Assembly (NCBI GenBank): GCA_903902705.1
Contig: CAIUVX010000063.1
Coordinates: 1 to 64,000 of the forward strand
Direction of reading: 5' to 3'
From: an uncultured Methylococcales bacterium
Lineage (GTDB): Bacteria; Pseudomonadota; Gammaproteobacteria; Methylococcales; Methylomonadaceae
DNA: 64,000 nucleotides
Shown: piece by piece, positions 29,229-39,842 of the stretch
Position numbering within the stretch: the stretch's first letter is position 1
Layout: each line of letters opens with the position of its first letter
Program-made: the position numbers and the translations under genes
The notes under the pieces: model-generated
Told to the model about the DNA's origin: nothing
Database searches by the model: none
Seen by the model: the letters and a program-made list of their open reading frames with translations, nothing else

Positions 29229-29882
29229 ATGACAACTATTTTCACCGAACAAACAGCAGGTGGAAAATTAGTATTTGAATTTTCTGATAAATGGCAAGTT
29301 TGTAAATATGATGAACAGTATTTTTACCAGAAAATTAAAAATCAAAGTTTAAAAGTTGTCGATTTTATAGCATTATCCGATAAAGGATTGTTATTAATGG
29401 AAATAAAATATGTTGTGGCATCCGATGAAAATAGTAAGTTACGTTTTACTATCGATGCAGATAGTGAAAAAATTAAAGCCATAAAATCTCAATTCAGACC
29501 TGAACAATTAAATACCGTCAATATTAGTTCAGCCCGTCCTTATTTAGTTGATGAGGTCAGTAAAAAAATCAGAGATACTTTATTAGGATTGTTTGCTAGT
29601 TATCGCGCACAAGAAGCAATATTATCACCTTATGCGCAATCGCTATTTACTAATCATGAACTACCGATTTTAGTATTACTATTTTTAGAACGCACCACTG
29701 AATTAAATAAAGCAGAAAACTTTAAACCCTTAGCTATTAATTTACAATTAGCTATTGAGCAGAAATTAAGTTTTTTAGGTAATATTCAAGTCGGTGTAGT
29801 CAATAGCTTGACATTACCGCCTGCACTAGAAATAAGTATCTTAGAAAATATCCCTGCTTGTTCTTTAAGAGCTACAGGATAA
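29229..29882 (+). CDS. Putative PD-(D/E)XK nuclease-like partner protein
   Basis: VVDFIALSDKGLLLMEIKYV fits D-x(n)-E-x-K; ATG 29229 starts 5 nt after the ATPase stop. Confidence 0.5.
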   Translation: MTTIFTEQTAGGKLVFEFSDKWQVCKYDEQYFYQKIKNQSLKVVDFIALSDKGLLLMEIKYVVASDENSKLRFTIDADSEKIKAIKSQFRPEQLNTVNISSARPYLVDEVSKKIRDTLLGLFASYRAQEAILSPYAQSLFTNHELPILVLLFLERTTELNKAENFKPLAINLQLAIEQKLSFLGNIQVGVVNSLTLPPALEISILENIPACSLRATG

Positions 29883-31466
29883 CATCGAACACCCTGCTCG
29901 TTGTCTTGCCCAATCTGGGCGTTTAGCGGCAAACTGTTGTTTGTCGGTTTGTTCGTGATATGGGTGACGCAGTAATTCTAATAATTCATGAATTTTGGCA
30001 AAATTGCCTTGCTCGGCATCATCGATGGCGAGTTGGGCTAGATAATTGCGTAATACATATTTGGGATTAACTGCATTCATAGCCTCACGTCTAACTTCAT
30101 TAGGCACGGCTTGCTGTTTTAACGTTTGAATATAAGCACTAAGCCAGTGGTTTAAGCGTTCTCGATAATCGGCGGTAAGTTGTTCTGGTAAATAGTAGGC
30201 ATCGGCAAGTTGTTCAATGGCATGATCTACGCTTTGCGCTAATTCAAGATTGCTATCAATTAGGGCAATTTGGCGAAAGAAAATCGTCATATCAGTTTCA
30301 ACCAGCGGCAATAGGGCTAACAGTTCGCTGCACAATGTTTCGTCAAAAACCGTTAAGCCTAACTTAGCGGCTATCATGGTTTGCCAGCCTTGTTCAAAGG
30401 TGTCGTTATAAACCGCTAAGCCCGCTTTTAAAGGTTCTACACGTTCAATTAGTGGATACAACGCATTTGCTAATTGAACTAAGTTCCAATAAGCCATAGC
30501 AGGCTGTCTGCCGAATCGATAGCGTTTTATATCGGCATCAGTGGTATTAGGTGTCCAATTAGGATCATAATTTTCTAGCCAACCGTAAGGACCATAATCA
30601 ATGGTTAAGCCTAGAATAGACATATTGTCGGTATTCATTACCCCATGCACAAAACCGACACGTTGCCAATGGACAATCATTTCGGCGGTGCGGCGACATA
30701 TTTCGCTAAACCATTGTGTATAAACAGCGGTTGATGGTTCACCTAATTCGGGAAAATCGGTGCGTATGGTGTAATCGGCGAGTGTTTTTAATAAAGAAGT
30801 ATCACTACGCGCAGTTAAAATTTGAAAACTGCCAAAACGGGTGAATGAGGGGGCGACACGACACACCACTGCACCCAGTTCTGCGCGTGGATTGCCGTCA
30901 TAAAACATATCTCTCACCACGGTTTCACCTGTTAGCGTTAGACTCAACGCACGGGTAGTCGGCACGCCTAAATGATACATGGCTTCGCTGCATAAAAATT
31001 CTCGCACTGAAGAACGCAATACTGCTAGACCGTCTGAATTGCGTGAATACGGCGTAGCCCCCGCGCCTTTGAGCTGTAATGTCCAGCGTTCACTACGTTG
31101 ATTAATCACTTCGCCTAAATTAATGGCTCGCCCATCACCTAATTGTCCCGCCCAGTTGCCAAATTGATGCCCTCCATAACAAGTGGCATAGCTTTCCATG
31201 CCATTGGCTAAACGATTGCCTGCAAAAACTTGAGTAAAATCATTGGACACACAGACTTCATCACTTAAATCCAATAAATCAGCAACTTCGTAGGAATACG
31301 CAACACAGTGTGGTTTTGCTACTTGTGTGGGCAATACCTTTGAATAGCACGCACCAAATACCTGACGGCGAGTATTAAGCGGCTCTTCATCAGCAGGTAA
31401 TTCTCCAATAAAACGATTATCAAATGTTAGCTGATCAAGATGCGTTATTTTTGCAAGAGATTTCAT
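29865..31466 (-). CDS. selO: SelO/YdiU family protein adenylyltransferase
   Basis: CYGGHQFGNWAGQLGDGRAINLGE, LQLKGAGATPYSRNSDGLAVLRSSVREFLCSEAM, C-terminus SCSS. Confidence 0.95.
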   Translation of the reverse strand: MKSLAKITHLDQLTFDNRFIGELPADEEPLNTRRQVFGACYSKVLPTQVAKPHCVAYSYEVADLLDLSDEVCVSNDFTQVFAGNRLANGMESYATCYGGHQFGNWAGQLGDGRAINLGEVINQRSERWTLQLKGAGATPYSRNSDGLAVLRSSVREFLCSEAMYHLGVPTTRALSLTLTGETVVRDMFYDGNPRAELGAVVCRVAPSFTRFGSFQILTARSDTSLLKTLADYTIRTDFPELGEPSTAVYTQWFSEICRRTAEMIVHWQRVGFVHGVMNTDNMSILGLTIDYGPYGWLENYDPNWTPNTTDADIKRYRFGRQPAMAYWNLVQLANALYPLIERVEPLKAGLAVYNDTFEQGWQTMIAAKLGLTVFDETLCSELLALLPLVETDMTIFFRQIALIDSNLELAQSVDHAIEQLADAYYLPEQLTADYRERLNHWLSAYIQTLKQQAVPNEVRREAMNAVNPKYVLRNYLAQLAIDDAEQGNFAKIHELLELLRHPYHEQTDKQQFAAKRPDWARQRAGCSMLSCSS

Positions 31467-31536
31467 GACAGTTTTGGTATTTGTTAAGGAAAAATACTAG
31501 CATACGCCTTTTTTAGCGGCTCTGATAAGAGTTAAG

Positions 31537-32289
31537 CTAGAAAAAACTAATAACCATTGCTTGAACAACGTGTTCATCAACGCCTTTGATACCAAATTTA
31601 TTGTGCCAATGGGAATATTCTGTGCCGACATAAACTTTATTACTCTTCAAACCAACCAAATCACCGACATCTAACAATAATTGTGGCTGAGAAAGAATGG
31701 TAAATATACCCGAAGCATTGGTATTGCCGATATTAAAATCAGTAAAGCCTCTAAATTTGAATTTTAATTCAGCTAGTTCAAATGGAATACTCCAGACAGG
31801 GGTGATTTGCGTGCCATATTTGTTGCTGAGATTATCATCTTTATAAGCCGATACACTGATTTGTAAATAATCAAATAATGGCGCAGATAGTTCAAAATTA
31901 AGCCCCAGCAAGTAGGCTTTGAAATTATCATTTTCGGGTTTATTGCTGATATTTAATCCAGCCATTAGGGAAACATCTTTAATGACTCCTAGCGACCAAT
32001 CATGACCAGATAGTTTATTTAAACTCAGATAAGAATAAACCTCCGCATAAATTTCGACACCAATATCGTTGCGGGCAATAATATCAGCAAAAAAGAAATT
32101 AGAACCATACTTCCAAGCATCGGAATGTTCGATTGTAATAGTAGTTCTTTCTTTATCACCCAATTTAAAATCATTGCCATGTAGTAGTTGAATATCATTA
32201 GAAGTCCATTCAAAGGCAGCAGCAGTAGATTGACTGACTAAGCTTAATAAACAAAATAGGGGTAATGATTTTGAGAGAATACTATTCAT
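31537..32289 (-). CDS. Tsx-like nucleoside-channel family outer membrane protein
   Basis: Signal peptide MNSILSKSLPLFCLLSLVSQSTAA; EWTSNDIQLLHGNDF and C-terminal EYSHWHNKFGIKGVDEHVVQAMVISFF. Confidence 0.75.
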   Translation of the reverse strand: MNSILSKSLPLFCLLSLVSQSTAAAFEWTSNDIQLLHGNDFKLGDKERTTITIEHSDAWKYGSNFFFADIIARNDIGVEIYAEVYSYLSLNKLSGHDWSLGVIKDVSLMAGLNISNKPENDNFKAYLLGLNFELSAPLFDYLQISVSAYKDDNLSNKYGTQITPVWSIPFELAELKFKFRGFTDFNIGNTNASGIFTILSQPQLLLDVGDLVGLKSNKVYVGTEYSHWHNKFGIKGVDEHVVQAMVISFF

Positions 32290-32383
32290 TGGTTTTAATG
32301 AGCCTTTGTTACTTAATGATATTTTTGAAGGAAAGCATTTAAAGAGTCTAATAGACTTAGCTATTGCCATAAAATGTTTGCCA

Positions 32384-35300
32384 TTAATTAGCTTTCAACG
32401 ACAATAAACTAGCAATTTCATTATTATCTCTTTTTGGATCAACTGAGGGATCAAGAATAAAGACTTGTTCATTATTAACGCCGCTTTTTTGTACCAGATA
32501 ACTGGCGATTGCTTGGGCTCTTTGTGCTGCAAGTTTTTTAAGTCGGGGTTGTTCACGTTTAAGTGCAGTGGACAATTGTTGTTTAGCTACTTCATAAAAA
32601 TCACCTGCTTTGCTGTCAATGAGTTCGGGTGTGCCAAGTAGTGATTTTTTTGCCAATTTTGGAAATGTCTCTATAAATAGTTCTGCTAATAGGCGTTTGT
32701 AATCGCTATCCGATAGTTTGACATATTCGGCTACTGTTTTTATGTTTGCCTGTTTATTAATTTCATCGGCTCTTATTTTTTTGAGTTTATCATACAAAGC
32801 GGCTTCTCGCATGGCTGACCAATCTTGGGTTTGGAATGCCGTGCCTTTTATGTCTAAAATCAATACGGGTCGCTCCTTTAGTATTTTGGCTAATACAGCG
32901 AGTTTTTCTTGTTGGGTCTTATCCAAGATTGCATTACCCGCTTTAAAGCTGATGGTACTCATGTCTTCCTCACTGTCAGCGAGTGATGCAATGGCGCGAA
33001 AAGGTGATGAGATTATTTTACTTAGAGTATTTTTCAACGCATCTGCGATAATCGCGCCCATATCAAATTGTGGGTTGTTTAAACTACCTGTAATTGGCAC
33101 GTCAATTTTTATTTTGCCATCGCTATCTTTAAGCAAGGCAACGGCAAATTCCAAAGGTAAGGAAACAGCTTTGGGGTTGTCAACTTTTTCACCCAGTTCA
33201 AATTGATCAATCAATATGCTGTTACTCGCTGTCAGTTCTTCGTTGACGACTTTATATTTTAGACCTAGGGTTAATTTGCCTTTTTCAACTTTATAGCCAG
33301 CAAACTGTACCATGTAAGGTGAAATTAACGGCATGGGCATTCCTTTAAAGTTTAAATTTAAATCGTAATTCCCCAAATAAGGGCTGATATGCCCATCAAT
33401 ATCTACGGGTGACAAATCGTAGGCATTGCCTTTTAATGACAGTTTGATGGTGGATTTTTTATCAGAGGAAATATCGCTCGCGCCCCCATCTAAACTTTTA
33501 ATTTGCGCGGCAAAAGGTAAAATCAGCGAGTTATCGGCAAAATCAGAAGAGCCATCAATGATTTGAATATTAGCCAATTTAAAATAAGCTGGATGCTGAA
33601 CGCTTGCTTTAATGGGCGTTTTACTGGGTTCTGGGTCAGAAATGAAGATGTCTGAAAAATTGACGGATTTGTCTTTCTTAATAGTCACTCGCGTGTAGGG
33701 TTTATCAATAACTAGCGCGTCAGCGGTATAGCTGTCTTTTTGTAAATCAACGCTCAAGGCTTTTAAAGTTAATGTTTTCCAAGTGATGAAATCTTTGTGG
33801 AATTTTTGATCGCGGGTGATTAATTGGCTAATACTAGAATCACCTGTAAATTTAAGTTCTAGTGGCTGGTTGTCTGGCATGGTAACGGCGAGTTTGCCCG
33901 TCGTTGTCAACTGCCCATCGATAATATCTAAATGGGCAATTTTTTCTAGGTAGGATTGAAAGGGTTCTAAGTTTATTGCCTTGGCATTAATCGATAAATT
34001 TGTTGCGAACGGTTCAAAAACGGTGTCGCCGTTGACTTGAATACTACCCGTTTTATTAATCCCAACCGTTAACTGAAAAGGCAATTTTACGCCTGTTTTA
34101 TTGCTATAAGCTGTGAGTTTAAAATCGATGGGTTTAAGCGTAACCATGACTGGCTTGACTTGGGTTTTATCTTCAAAGGTCGTACCAAAATTAGTAAGCT
34201 CGATGGTATTAATTTTAATCGCCAGTGGTGTCGATGTTGATTTGGTAGTGCTAATAACGGGTGTCGTTTTGGCGGGAGTGAATAAAGTCTGATAATTGCA
34301 AATACCTTTGTGGTTTAGCCAAGTACGAAAATCAGCATCTTTTGCTAACACGGATTCAATCGCAAGCTGTTGTTCGTTTAGGGTAAAGTCAACGCCATTC
34401 AGTGCTAAGTTGGCTATGTCTATGAGTGGCTTGTCCTGATTTTTTTCAAATAGTTGAACGCCATGACTGTTAAATTTACCTTGTTTAGTATTTACTAATA
34501 CTTTGTCATCAACAAGACGAATATCGATAGCCGTTTCTAATGCGGTTTCTGGCACTTTAACTGTGATGTCTGAGTAAGCGAGTTGTGAATCACGCAGCTC
34601 AACTTTAGTGTTATTGACAAAAAATTGCCAAGCATCGTGTACATAGCTAATTTTAAAATCGGTTTCGTGGGTAAACTTAGGAACTTTGATGAAAGTTTCC
34701 GTTGGCGTTAATTGAGAAAATTCAAAATCACGCAGATTAACTTTCGATTTATTGGCAGTAAATAGCCAGGCATTGTCCGCATAAGTTATCTTAAGATCGG
34801 TTTCGTGAATAAACTCAGGGGTTTTAATCAGAATAGGATTTTGGTCTTTTTCGGCATACTGAAAATCATGTAACTCCATTTTAGCTTTATCAGCAGTAAC
34901 GTTGAGGTGCTGATCGACATAACTAACGTGGTAATCAGTGTTAAATAACGCATCGCCGTTTAAACTAAACGCTATCGATTTTGGCAAACTGACAGCTAAT
35001 AGCTGGGGCAGTTTTAACGCATTAAGCTCGATATGACCGTTTGATAGCAACGGATTGAGACTGGCTTCTCCTTGCCAGTTCAACTGTCCGCCTGAGCTTA
35101 GACTAAGTTGCAAACTTAACTGGCATTTTTTATTAACCGCCGTACTCAGGTTTTCAATACTGAGGTTAATCGGCTGAATAGTTTCCTTGCTGGGCTGATC
35201 CTCCCACTCTAACTTTCCATCCGATAGCGATAACAAACCGATATTGACAGGAAAAAACGGCGTGTCCTGTTGATTATTTGCTTGAGATTTAAACAAGCTA

Positions 35301-35668
35301 TTAATATTATAAGTACCCTTTTTTTCTTTAATAAGACGAACGATGGGCTTTACTATCGCCAGTTTATCAATAACAAATACACGCTGTTTGACCGACTGCC
35401 AAGCATTCACCGTTACATAAAAACTATCAAAGCCAGCGAATGGCTTGCCATCAGCTTCTTGAATAGAAAAATTTTGTAGCTCAATAGACAGTGGCAATAG
35501 AGCAAACTGAACCTTTTCCAGCGAGGCTTTTCTACTGGTTTGTTGTTCTATGATGGCGAGTATTTTTGACCGCAATACTATCGGCAAACCATAAGTTGCC
35601 AATGCAGATAAGCTGCTTACTATAAGCAAAGCGATGGCAAGCTTGGTGAGTAAATGGTGGTTTATCAT
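32384..35668 (-). CDS. DUF748 / AsmA-like envelope protein
   Basis: N-terminal TM, long beta-rich repeat body; C-terminal OmpA-like-sized segment; start at 35668 preferred (MINHHLLTKLAIALLI). Confidence 0.8.
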   Translation of the reverse strand: MINHHLLTKLAIALLIVSSLSALATYGLPIVLRSKILAIIEQQTSRKASLEKVQFALLPLSIELQNFSIQEADGKPFAGFDSFYVTVNAWQSVKQRVFVIDKLAIVKPIVRLIKEKKGTYNINSLFKSQANNQQDTPFFPVNIGLLSLSDGKLEWEDQPSKETIQPINLSIENLSTAVNKKCQLSLQLSLSSGGQLNWQGEASLNPLLSNGHIELNALKLPQLLAVSLPKSIAFSLNGDALFNTDYHVSYVDQHLNVTADKAKMELHDFQYAEKDQNPILIKTPEFIHETDLKITYADNAWLFTANKSKVNLRDFEFSQLTPTETFIKVPKFTHETDFKISYVHDAWQFFVNNTKVELRDSQLAYSDITVKVPETALETAIDIRLVDDKVLVNTKQGKFNSHGVQLFEKNQDKPLIDIANLALNGVDFTLNEQQLAIESVLAKDADFRTWLNHKGICNYQTLFTPAKTTPVISTTKSTSTPLAIKINTIELTNFGTTFEDKTQVKPVMVTLKPIDFKLTAYSNKTGVKLPFQLTVGINKTGSIQVNGDTVFEPFATNLSINAKAINLEPFQSYLEKIAHLDIIDGQLTTTGKLAVTMPDNQPLELKFTGDSSISQLITRDQKFHKDFITWKTLTLKALSVDLQKDSYTADALVIDKPYTRVTIKKDKSVNFSDIFISDPEPSKTPIKASVQHPAYFKLANIQIIDGSSDFADNSLILPFAAQIKSLDGGASDISSDKKSTIKLSLKGNAYDLSPVDIDGHISPYLGNYDLNLNFKGMPMPLISPYMVQFAGYKVEKGKLTLGLKYKVVNEELTASNSILIDQFELGEKVDNPKAVSLPLEFAVALLKDSDGKIKIDVPITGSLNNPQFDMGAIIADALKNTLSKIISSPFRAIASLADSEEDMSTISFKAGNAILDKTQQEKLAVLAKILKERPVLILDIKGTAFQTQDWSAMREAALYDKLKKIRADEINKQANIKTVAEYVKLSDSDYKRLLAELFIETFPKLAKKSLLGTPELIDSKAGDFYEVAKQQLSTALKREQPRLKKLAAQRAQAIASYLVQKSGVNNEQVFILDPSVDPKRDNNEIASLLSLKAN

Positions 35669-35927
35669 AACTATGCAGCCCCAATCTACGTTGATGGTTA
35701 TTATTTCAAATAAAAACACATTGATTCAGTTATTTTTAGTACTCTTTTGAAAAATCAGCTCACTGAATCGTAGTCTACATTTTTAGCTAGTCTATACTGA
35801 TGGTGTAAACTAACGTGATTAACGTACACTAGTAATGATAGCTAATGAGCTTTTTTATGCCTAGACACGCTAGCTTAGTGTTACTATTATCAACATTATT
35901 GCCGATCTAACTTGCTTTGGAGGAAAA

Positions 35928-36518
35928 ATGAGATTTACATTGATTATCTTGGGCTGCTTCATATCTTCCTATGTCTTTGCTAATAATATTTATAAATGCG
36001 TTGATGCGTCTGGTAAAAAGGACTATCAATATAGTCCTTGTGGCGCAGGAATCGCTAATAGCACGCTGAATATTAAAACGGGTGGTGCTACTGATTTGGA
36101 AAAGGAAAAACAACAACAGGAGTCAAAGCAACAGGAAGAACAAGCCAAGCTTGACGAACAAAAATTAACCAAACAACAGCAAATGGAAAATCAAGCGGCT
36201 ATTGATAAACTGGCGATTGCTGAGAGTGAAAGCAATCAAGCACTCATCAAAGCTAATCCTAAAAAGTATTCACCGTTTGCTATTCCGCCTTATGTACCTA
36301 ATAAATTACCTGTATTGGTCAAAAATTTTCAAGAAAGACTCGCCGATATTGAACATTTAAGACGAGCTGCTGCCGAAAACGCATTAGCGTCTGGTGAATG
36401 TGAGCGAGTTGAAGCCTCTGAATTGGATGGTAAAAGCACTAAAATTTTGCTGAGTTTCTTGGTTAATTGCAGTAGTGGTAAAGCATTTTATCTTACCGAG
36501 AAAGAATTAAAAAATTAG
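35928..36518 (+). CDS. DUF4124 domain-containing secreted protein
   Basis: Signal peptide then NNIYKCVDASGKKDYQYSPC. Confidence 0.8.
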   Translation: MRFTLIILGCFISSYVFANNIYKCVDASGKKDYQYSPCGAGIANSTLNIKTGGATDLEKEKQQQESKQQEEQAKLDEQKLTKQQQMENQAAIDKLAIAESESNQALIKANPKKYSPFAIPPYVPNKLPVLVKNFQERLADIEHLRRAAAENALASGECERVEASELDGKSTKILLSFLVNCSSGKAFYLTEKELKN

Positions 36519-36526
36519 TACCGCTC

Positions 36527-37357
36527 ATGACAATAGCAAAAACGATATTAATTACAGGTTGCTCTTCTGGCATTGGCTACGATAGTGCGGTTGCCTTAAA
36601 AAATAGAGGGCATCAAGTCATTGCAACGGCAAGACAAACAAAAGATGTTGTTCGTTTACAGCAAGAGGGTTTTATCAGCCTGCAATTGGATTTAGCTGAT
36701 AGTTTCAGCATTCAACAAGCTGTTACTCAAATGCTGGCGTTAACCAACGGACGTTGTGATGCTCTATTCAATAACGGCGCGTTTGGTCAACCAGGCGCGG
36801 TGGAAGATTTAAGCCGTGAAGTATTGCGCTATCAATTTGAAACCAATCTATTTGGTACTCACGAATTAACTAATCTGCTGATTCCCATCATGCGCCAACA
36901 AGGGCATGGACGAATTATCTACAACAGCTCAGTATTGGGTTTGGTTGCCATGCGTTATCGTGGCGCGTATAACGCCAGCAAATTTGCCCTAGAAGGGCTA
37001 GCCGACACCCTACGTTTAGAACTGCATGGTACGAATATTCATATTTCACTGATAGAACCAGGTCCAATCTTAACCAACTTTAGACAAAACAGTCTGGCTT
37101 TGTATCAGAAAAATATTGATGCCGCACACAGCGTCCACAAAGAAACCTATAAGGTTATGGAAGAACGTTTACAAAAGGAAGGGGCAGCGGTTCAGTTTAC
37201 TTTGCCTGCCAAAGCTGTCACCGAAAAAGTCATTCACGCATTAGAAGCTAAAAATCCCAAAATACGCTACTACGTTACCTTTCCCACTTATTTATTCGCC
37301 ATACTTAAGAGACTTCTGCCTGTGTCATGGTTGGATAGTTTGCTTAGAAAAGTTTAA
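36527..37357 (+). CDS. Short-chain dehydrogenase/reductase
   Basis: ILITGCSSGIGYDSA, YNSSVLGLVAMRYRGAYNASKFALEG. Confidence 0.92.
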   Translation: MTIAKTILITGCSSGIGYDSAVALKNRGHQVIATARQTKDVVRLQQEGFISLQLDLADSFSIQQAVTQMLALTNGRCDALFNNGAFGQPGAVEDLSREVLRYQFETNLFGTHELTNLLIPIMRQQGHGRIIYNSSVLGLVAMRYRGAYNASKFALEGLADTLRLELHGTNIHISLIEPGPILTNFRQNSLALYQKNIDAAHSVHKETYKVMEERLQKEGAAVQFTLPAKAVTEKVIHALEAKNPKIRYYVTFPTYLFAILKRLLPVSWLDSLLRKV

Positions 37358-37734
37358 AAACATAAATACCCTTATAGGCTGAGATGATGCAAGGAATTTC
37401 AGCGTAACATCGACAAAATTCTAGAATTTTTGCCGCATCACAGTCTTCAAGTAATAATAGAGCTGGAAAGTTTTTTAGAAATATCAAGGAATCTTTTGTG
37501 TTGAGCATAAAACGAAAACGTTTTTAAGCTGCTGCTTTGAGTAAAAACAAAGAGATGAGATTATTTTTTCAGTTTAATATTGATTGCGCTTGTTCTGAAT
37601 AGAACTTGCGTTTATAGACTTAGACGTGTGTTCGATTTAGAAAAATCACCTCAAACACAAGTAAAATGTAGCACTGGCAACCATTTCAAATCAGATTTTC
37701 GATTGCTGCCGCTGATGATTATAATTACTTCATT

Positions 37735-37811
37735 TGGGGTGAGCGACGGGGCTCGAACCCGCGACAACCGGAATCACAATCCGGGACTCTACCAACTGAG
37801 CTACGCCCACC
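37735..37811 (-). tRNA. tRNA-His (anticodon GTG)
   Basis: Reverse strand ggtgggcgtagctcagttggtagagtcccggattGTGattccggttgtcgcgggttcgagccccgtcgctcacccca; cloverleaf incl. G-1/C73 and encoded CCA. Confidence 0.97.
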
Positions 37812-37985
37812 ACGATATGAATTATTAAAACATCTATGTTTGACATAAGGAACTAGCCGAAACATTCGCCCATTATAGAATACTTAGTTAATATGTCAAC
37901 AAAATAGGTTAGCTAGTGATACTAGCTAATCAAACTAAGCCTATTAATTACTAGGCTATATGCACACCGAACACCACTCTGAATT

Positions 37986-38267
37986 TTAGGGATTTCCAGA
38001 ATTTTGGCGATTTTTCCATTTAGCATAAAAATATGCACCACTTGAAACAACACCTGCCACCGTTGCAGCAGCACCGACAATAGGTGCTGCCATAACAATT
38101 AAAGGTGCGCTGGTAATGCCAAGCGCGATAGTGATTGCTGATAAGCCAGTGGGTGCGGCTATTGTTGCACCAACAGTCACAGCGGCGGATACCACACCCG
38201 CTACCATCGAAATATCTTCCGCCCGTTTCGATATTTTTTCATGTGTTGGTGTAGTTTCTTCCGCCAT
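37986..38267 (-). CDS. Small Ala/Gly/Val-rich membrane protein
   Basis: 93-aa ORF with hydrophobic segments. Confidence 0.5.
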   Translation of the reverse strand: MAEETTPTHEKISKRAEDISMVAGVVSAAVTVGATIAAPTGLSAITIALGITSAPLIVMAAPIVGAAATVAGVVSSGAYFYAKWKNRQNSGNP

Positions 38268-38303
38268 GATTCCAGCTCCAAGTTGGTAACCGAATAAAAC
38301 TAA

Positions 38304-39842
38304 TTATCCATCAATGCCAAAATCTTCTGGAAAGTGATTTAACGCACTTAACACAGGATAGGGAGTCATTCCACCTAAAGCACATAATGAACCATTCAAT
38401 AAAGTGTCACACAATGAACGCAACAAGACGACATTTTTTTCACGATCAACATTGTTGATGATGTCGTCCATTACTTCCATGCCGCGTGTTGATCCAATAC
38501 GGCAAGGAGTACATTTACCACAAGATTCAATTGCACAAAACTCCATTGCATAACGCGCCATCTCAGCCATATTCATAGTGTCATCAAATGCCACTACGCC
38601 GCCATGACCCAATACCGTCCAATTTGCGGCAAAGGCTTCATAATCGAGTGGCGTGTCAAATTGTGATTCAGGGACGAATGCACCTAAAGGACCGCCGACT
38701 TGCACCGCTTTAATCGGTCTACCAGTTGTAGAACCACCGCCGAAATCATACAGCAGTTCGCGCAAGGTCATACCGAAAGCGATTTCTACTAAGCCCGTAT
38801 GTTTTAAATTACCAGCCAATTGTAATGGCAATGTGCCGCGTGAGCGTCCCATGCCAAAATCACGGTAATAATCGCCACCTTTGTCCAAAATAATTGGCAC
38901 AGAGGCTAAAGAAATGACGTTATTTACCACGGTAGGTTTACCAAATAAACCGCTGATAGCAGGTAAGGGCGGTTTGAAGCGCACTAAACCACGTTTACCT
39001 TCCAAGCTTTCCATGAGTGACGTTTCTTCGCCGCAGACATAAGCACCCGCGCCTAAACGTACTTCTAAATCAAATTTTTTGCCGCTGCCTTGAATATTGT
39101 CGCCTAAATAACCCGCTTCGTAGGCTTTAGCAATGGCGGCATTCAGGGCTTTATGGGCATGGGGATATTCAACACGCAAATAAATATAACCTTGATTTGC
39201 GCCCACCGCTAACCCTGCAATGGTCATGCCTTCAATCAGTACAAACGGATCGCCTTCCATAATCATACGGTCAGAGAATGTGCCTGAGTCGCCTTCGTCA
39301 GCATTACAGATAATGTATTTTTGTTCGGAGGGTGTATTTAACACCGTATTCCATTTAATGCCTGTTGGAAACGCCGCGCCGCCGCGTCCTCTTAAACCTG
39401 AATCAGTGACTTGTTTAACCACCTCGGCTTGGCTGGATGCCAAAGCGTTTTTTAAACCGCGATAACCGTCATGAGCAATATAATCATCCAAACTGATTGG
39501 ATCAGTAATGCCAACCCGCGCAAACGTTAGGCGTTGTTGCTTTTTGAAATAGGGAATTTCTTCTACGCTACCCAAGGCAAGTGGATGTTGTCCTCCATTC
39601 AAAAAATCAGCATCGAACAAACTAGCGACATCACTGGGCTTAACTGCGCCATAAGCCACCCGCTCATTATTAACCACCACTTCAATCAACGGCTCTAACC
39701 AATACAATCCGCGTGAACCATTGCGAACTAGATTAATCTCTACACCCCGTTGCGCTGCTTCTTTAACCACAGCTGCGGCAGTGCGATTTGCACCGATAGA
39801 AATAGCGGTAGAGTCACCTGAAATATAAACCGTGATGCTCAT
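38304..39842 (-). CDS. fdsB: NAD-dependent formate dehydrogenase beta subunit (NuoF-like)
   Basis: [72 protein letters not shown]. Confidence 0.9.
   Translation of the reverse strand: MSITVYISGDSTAISIGANRTAAAVVKEAAQRGVEINLVRNGSRGLYWLEPLIEVVVNNERVAYGAVKPSDVASLFDADFLNGGQHPLALGSVEEIPYFKKQQRLTFARVGITDPISLDDYIAHDGYRGLKNALASSQAEVVKQVTDSGLRGRGGAAFPTGIKWNTVLNTPSEQKYIICNADEGDSGTFSDRMIMEGDPFVLIEGMTIAGLAVGANQGYIYLRVEYPHAHKALNAAIAKAYEAGYLGDNIQGSGKKFDLEVRLGAGAYVCGEETSLMESLEGKRGLVRFKPPLPAISGLFGKPTVVNNVISLASVPIILDKGGDYYRDFGMGRSRGTLPLQLAGNLKHTGLVEIAFGMTLRELLYDFGGGSTTGRPIKAVQVGGPLGAFVPESQFDTPLDYEAFAANWTVLGHGGVVAFDDTMNMAEMARYAMEFCAIESCGKCTPCRIGSTRGMEVMDDIINNVDREKNVVLLRSLCDTLLNGSLCALGGMTPYPVLSALNHFPEDFGIDG

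Noticed and set aside
37580-37828. ORF of 82 aa (+)
   Set aside because: Covers the tRNA-His gene antisense; 'SDGARTRDNRNHNPGLYQLSYAH' is translated tRNA.
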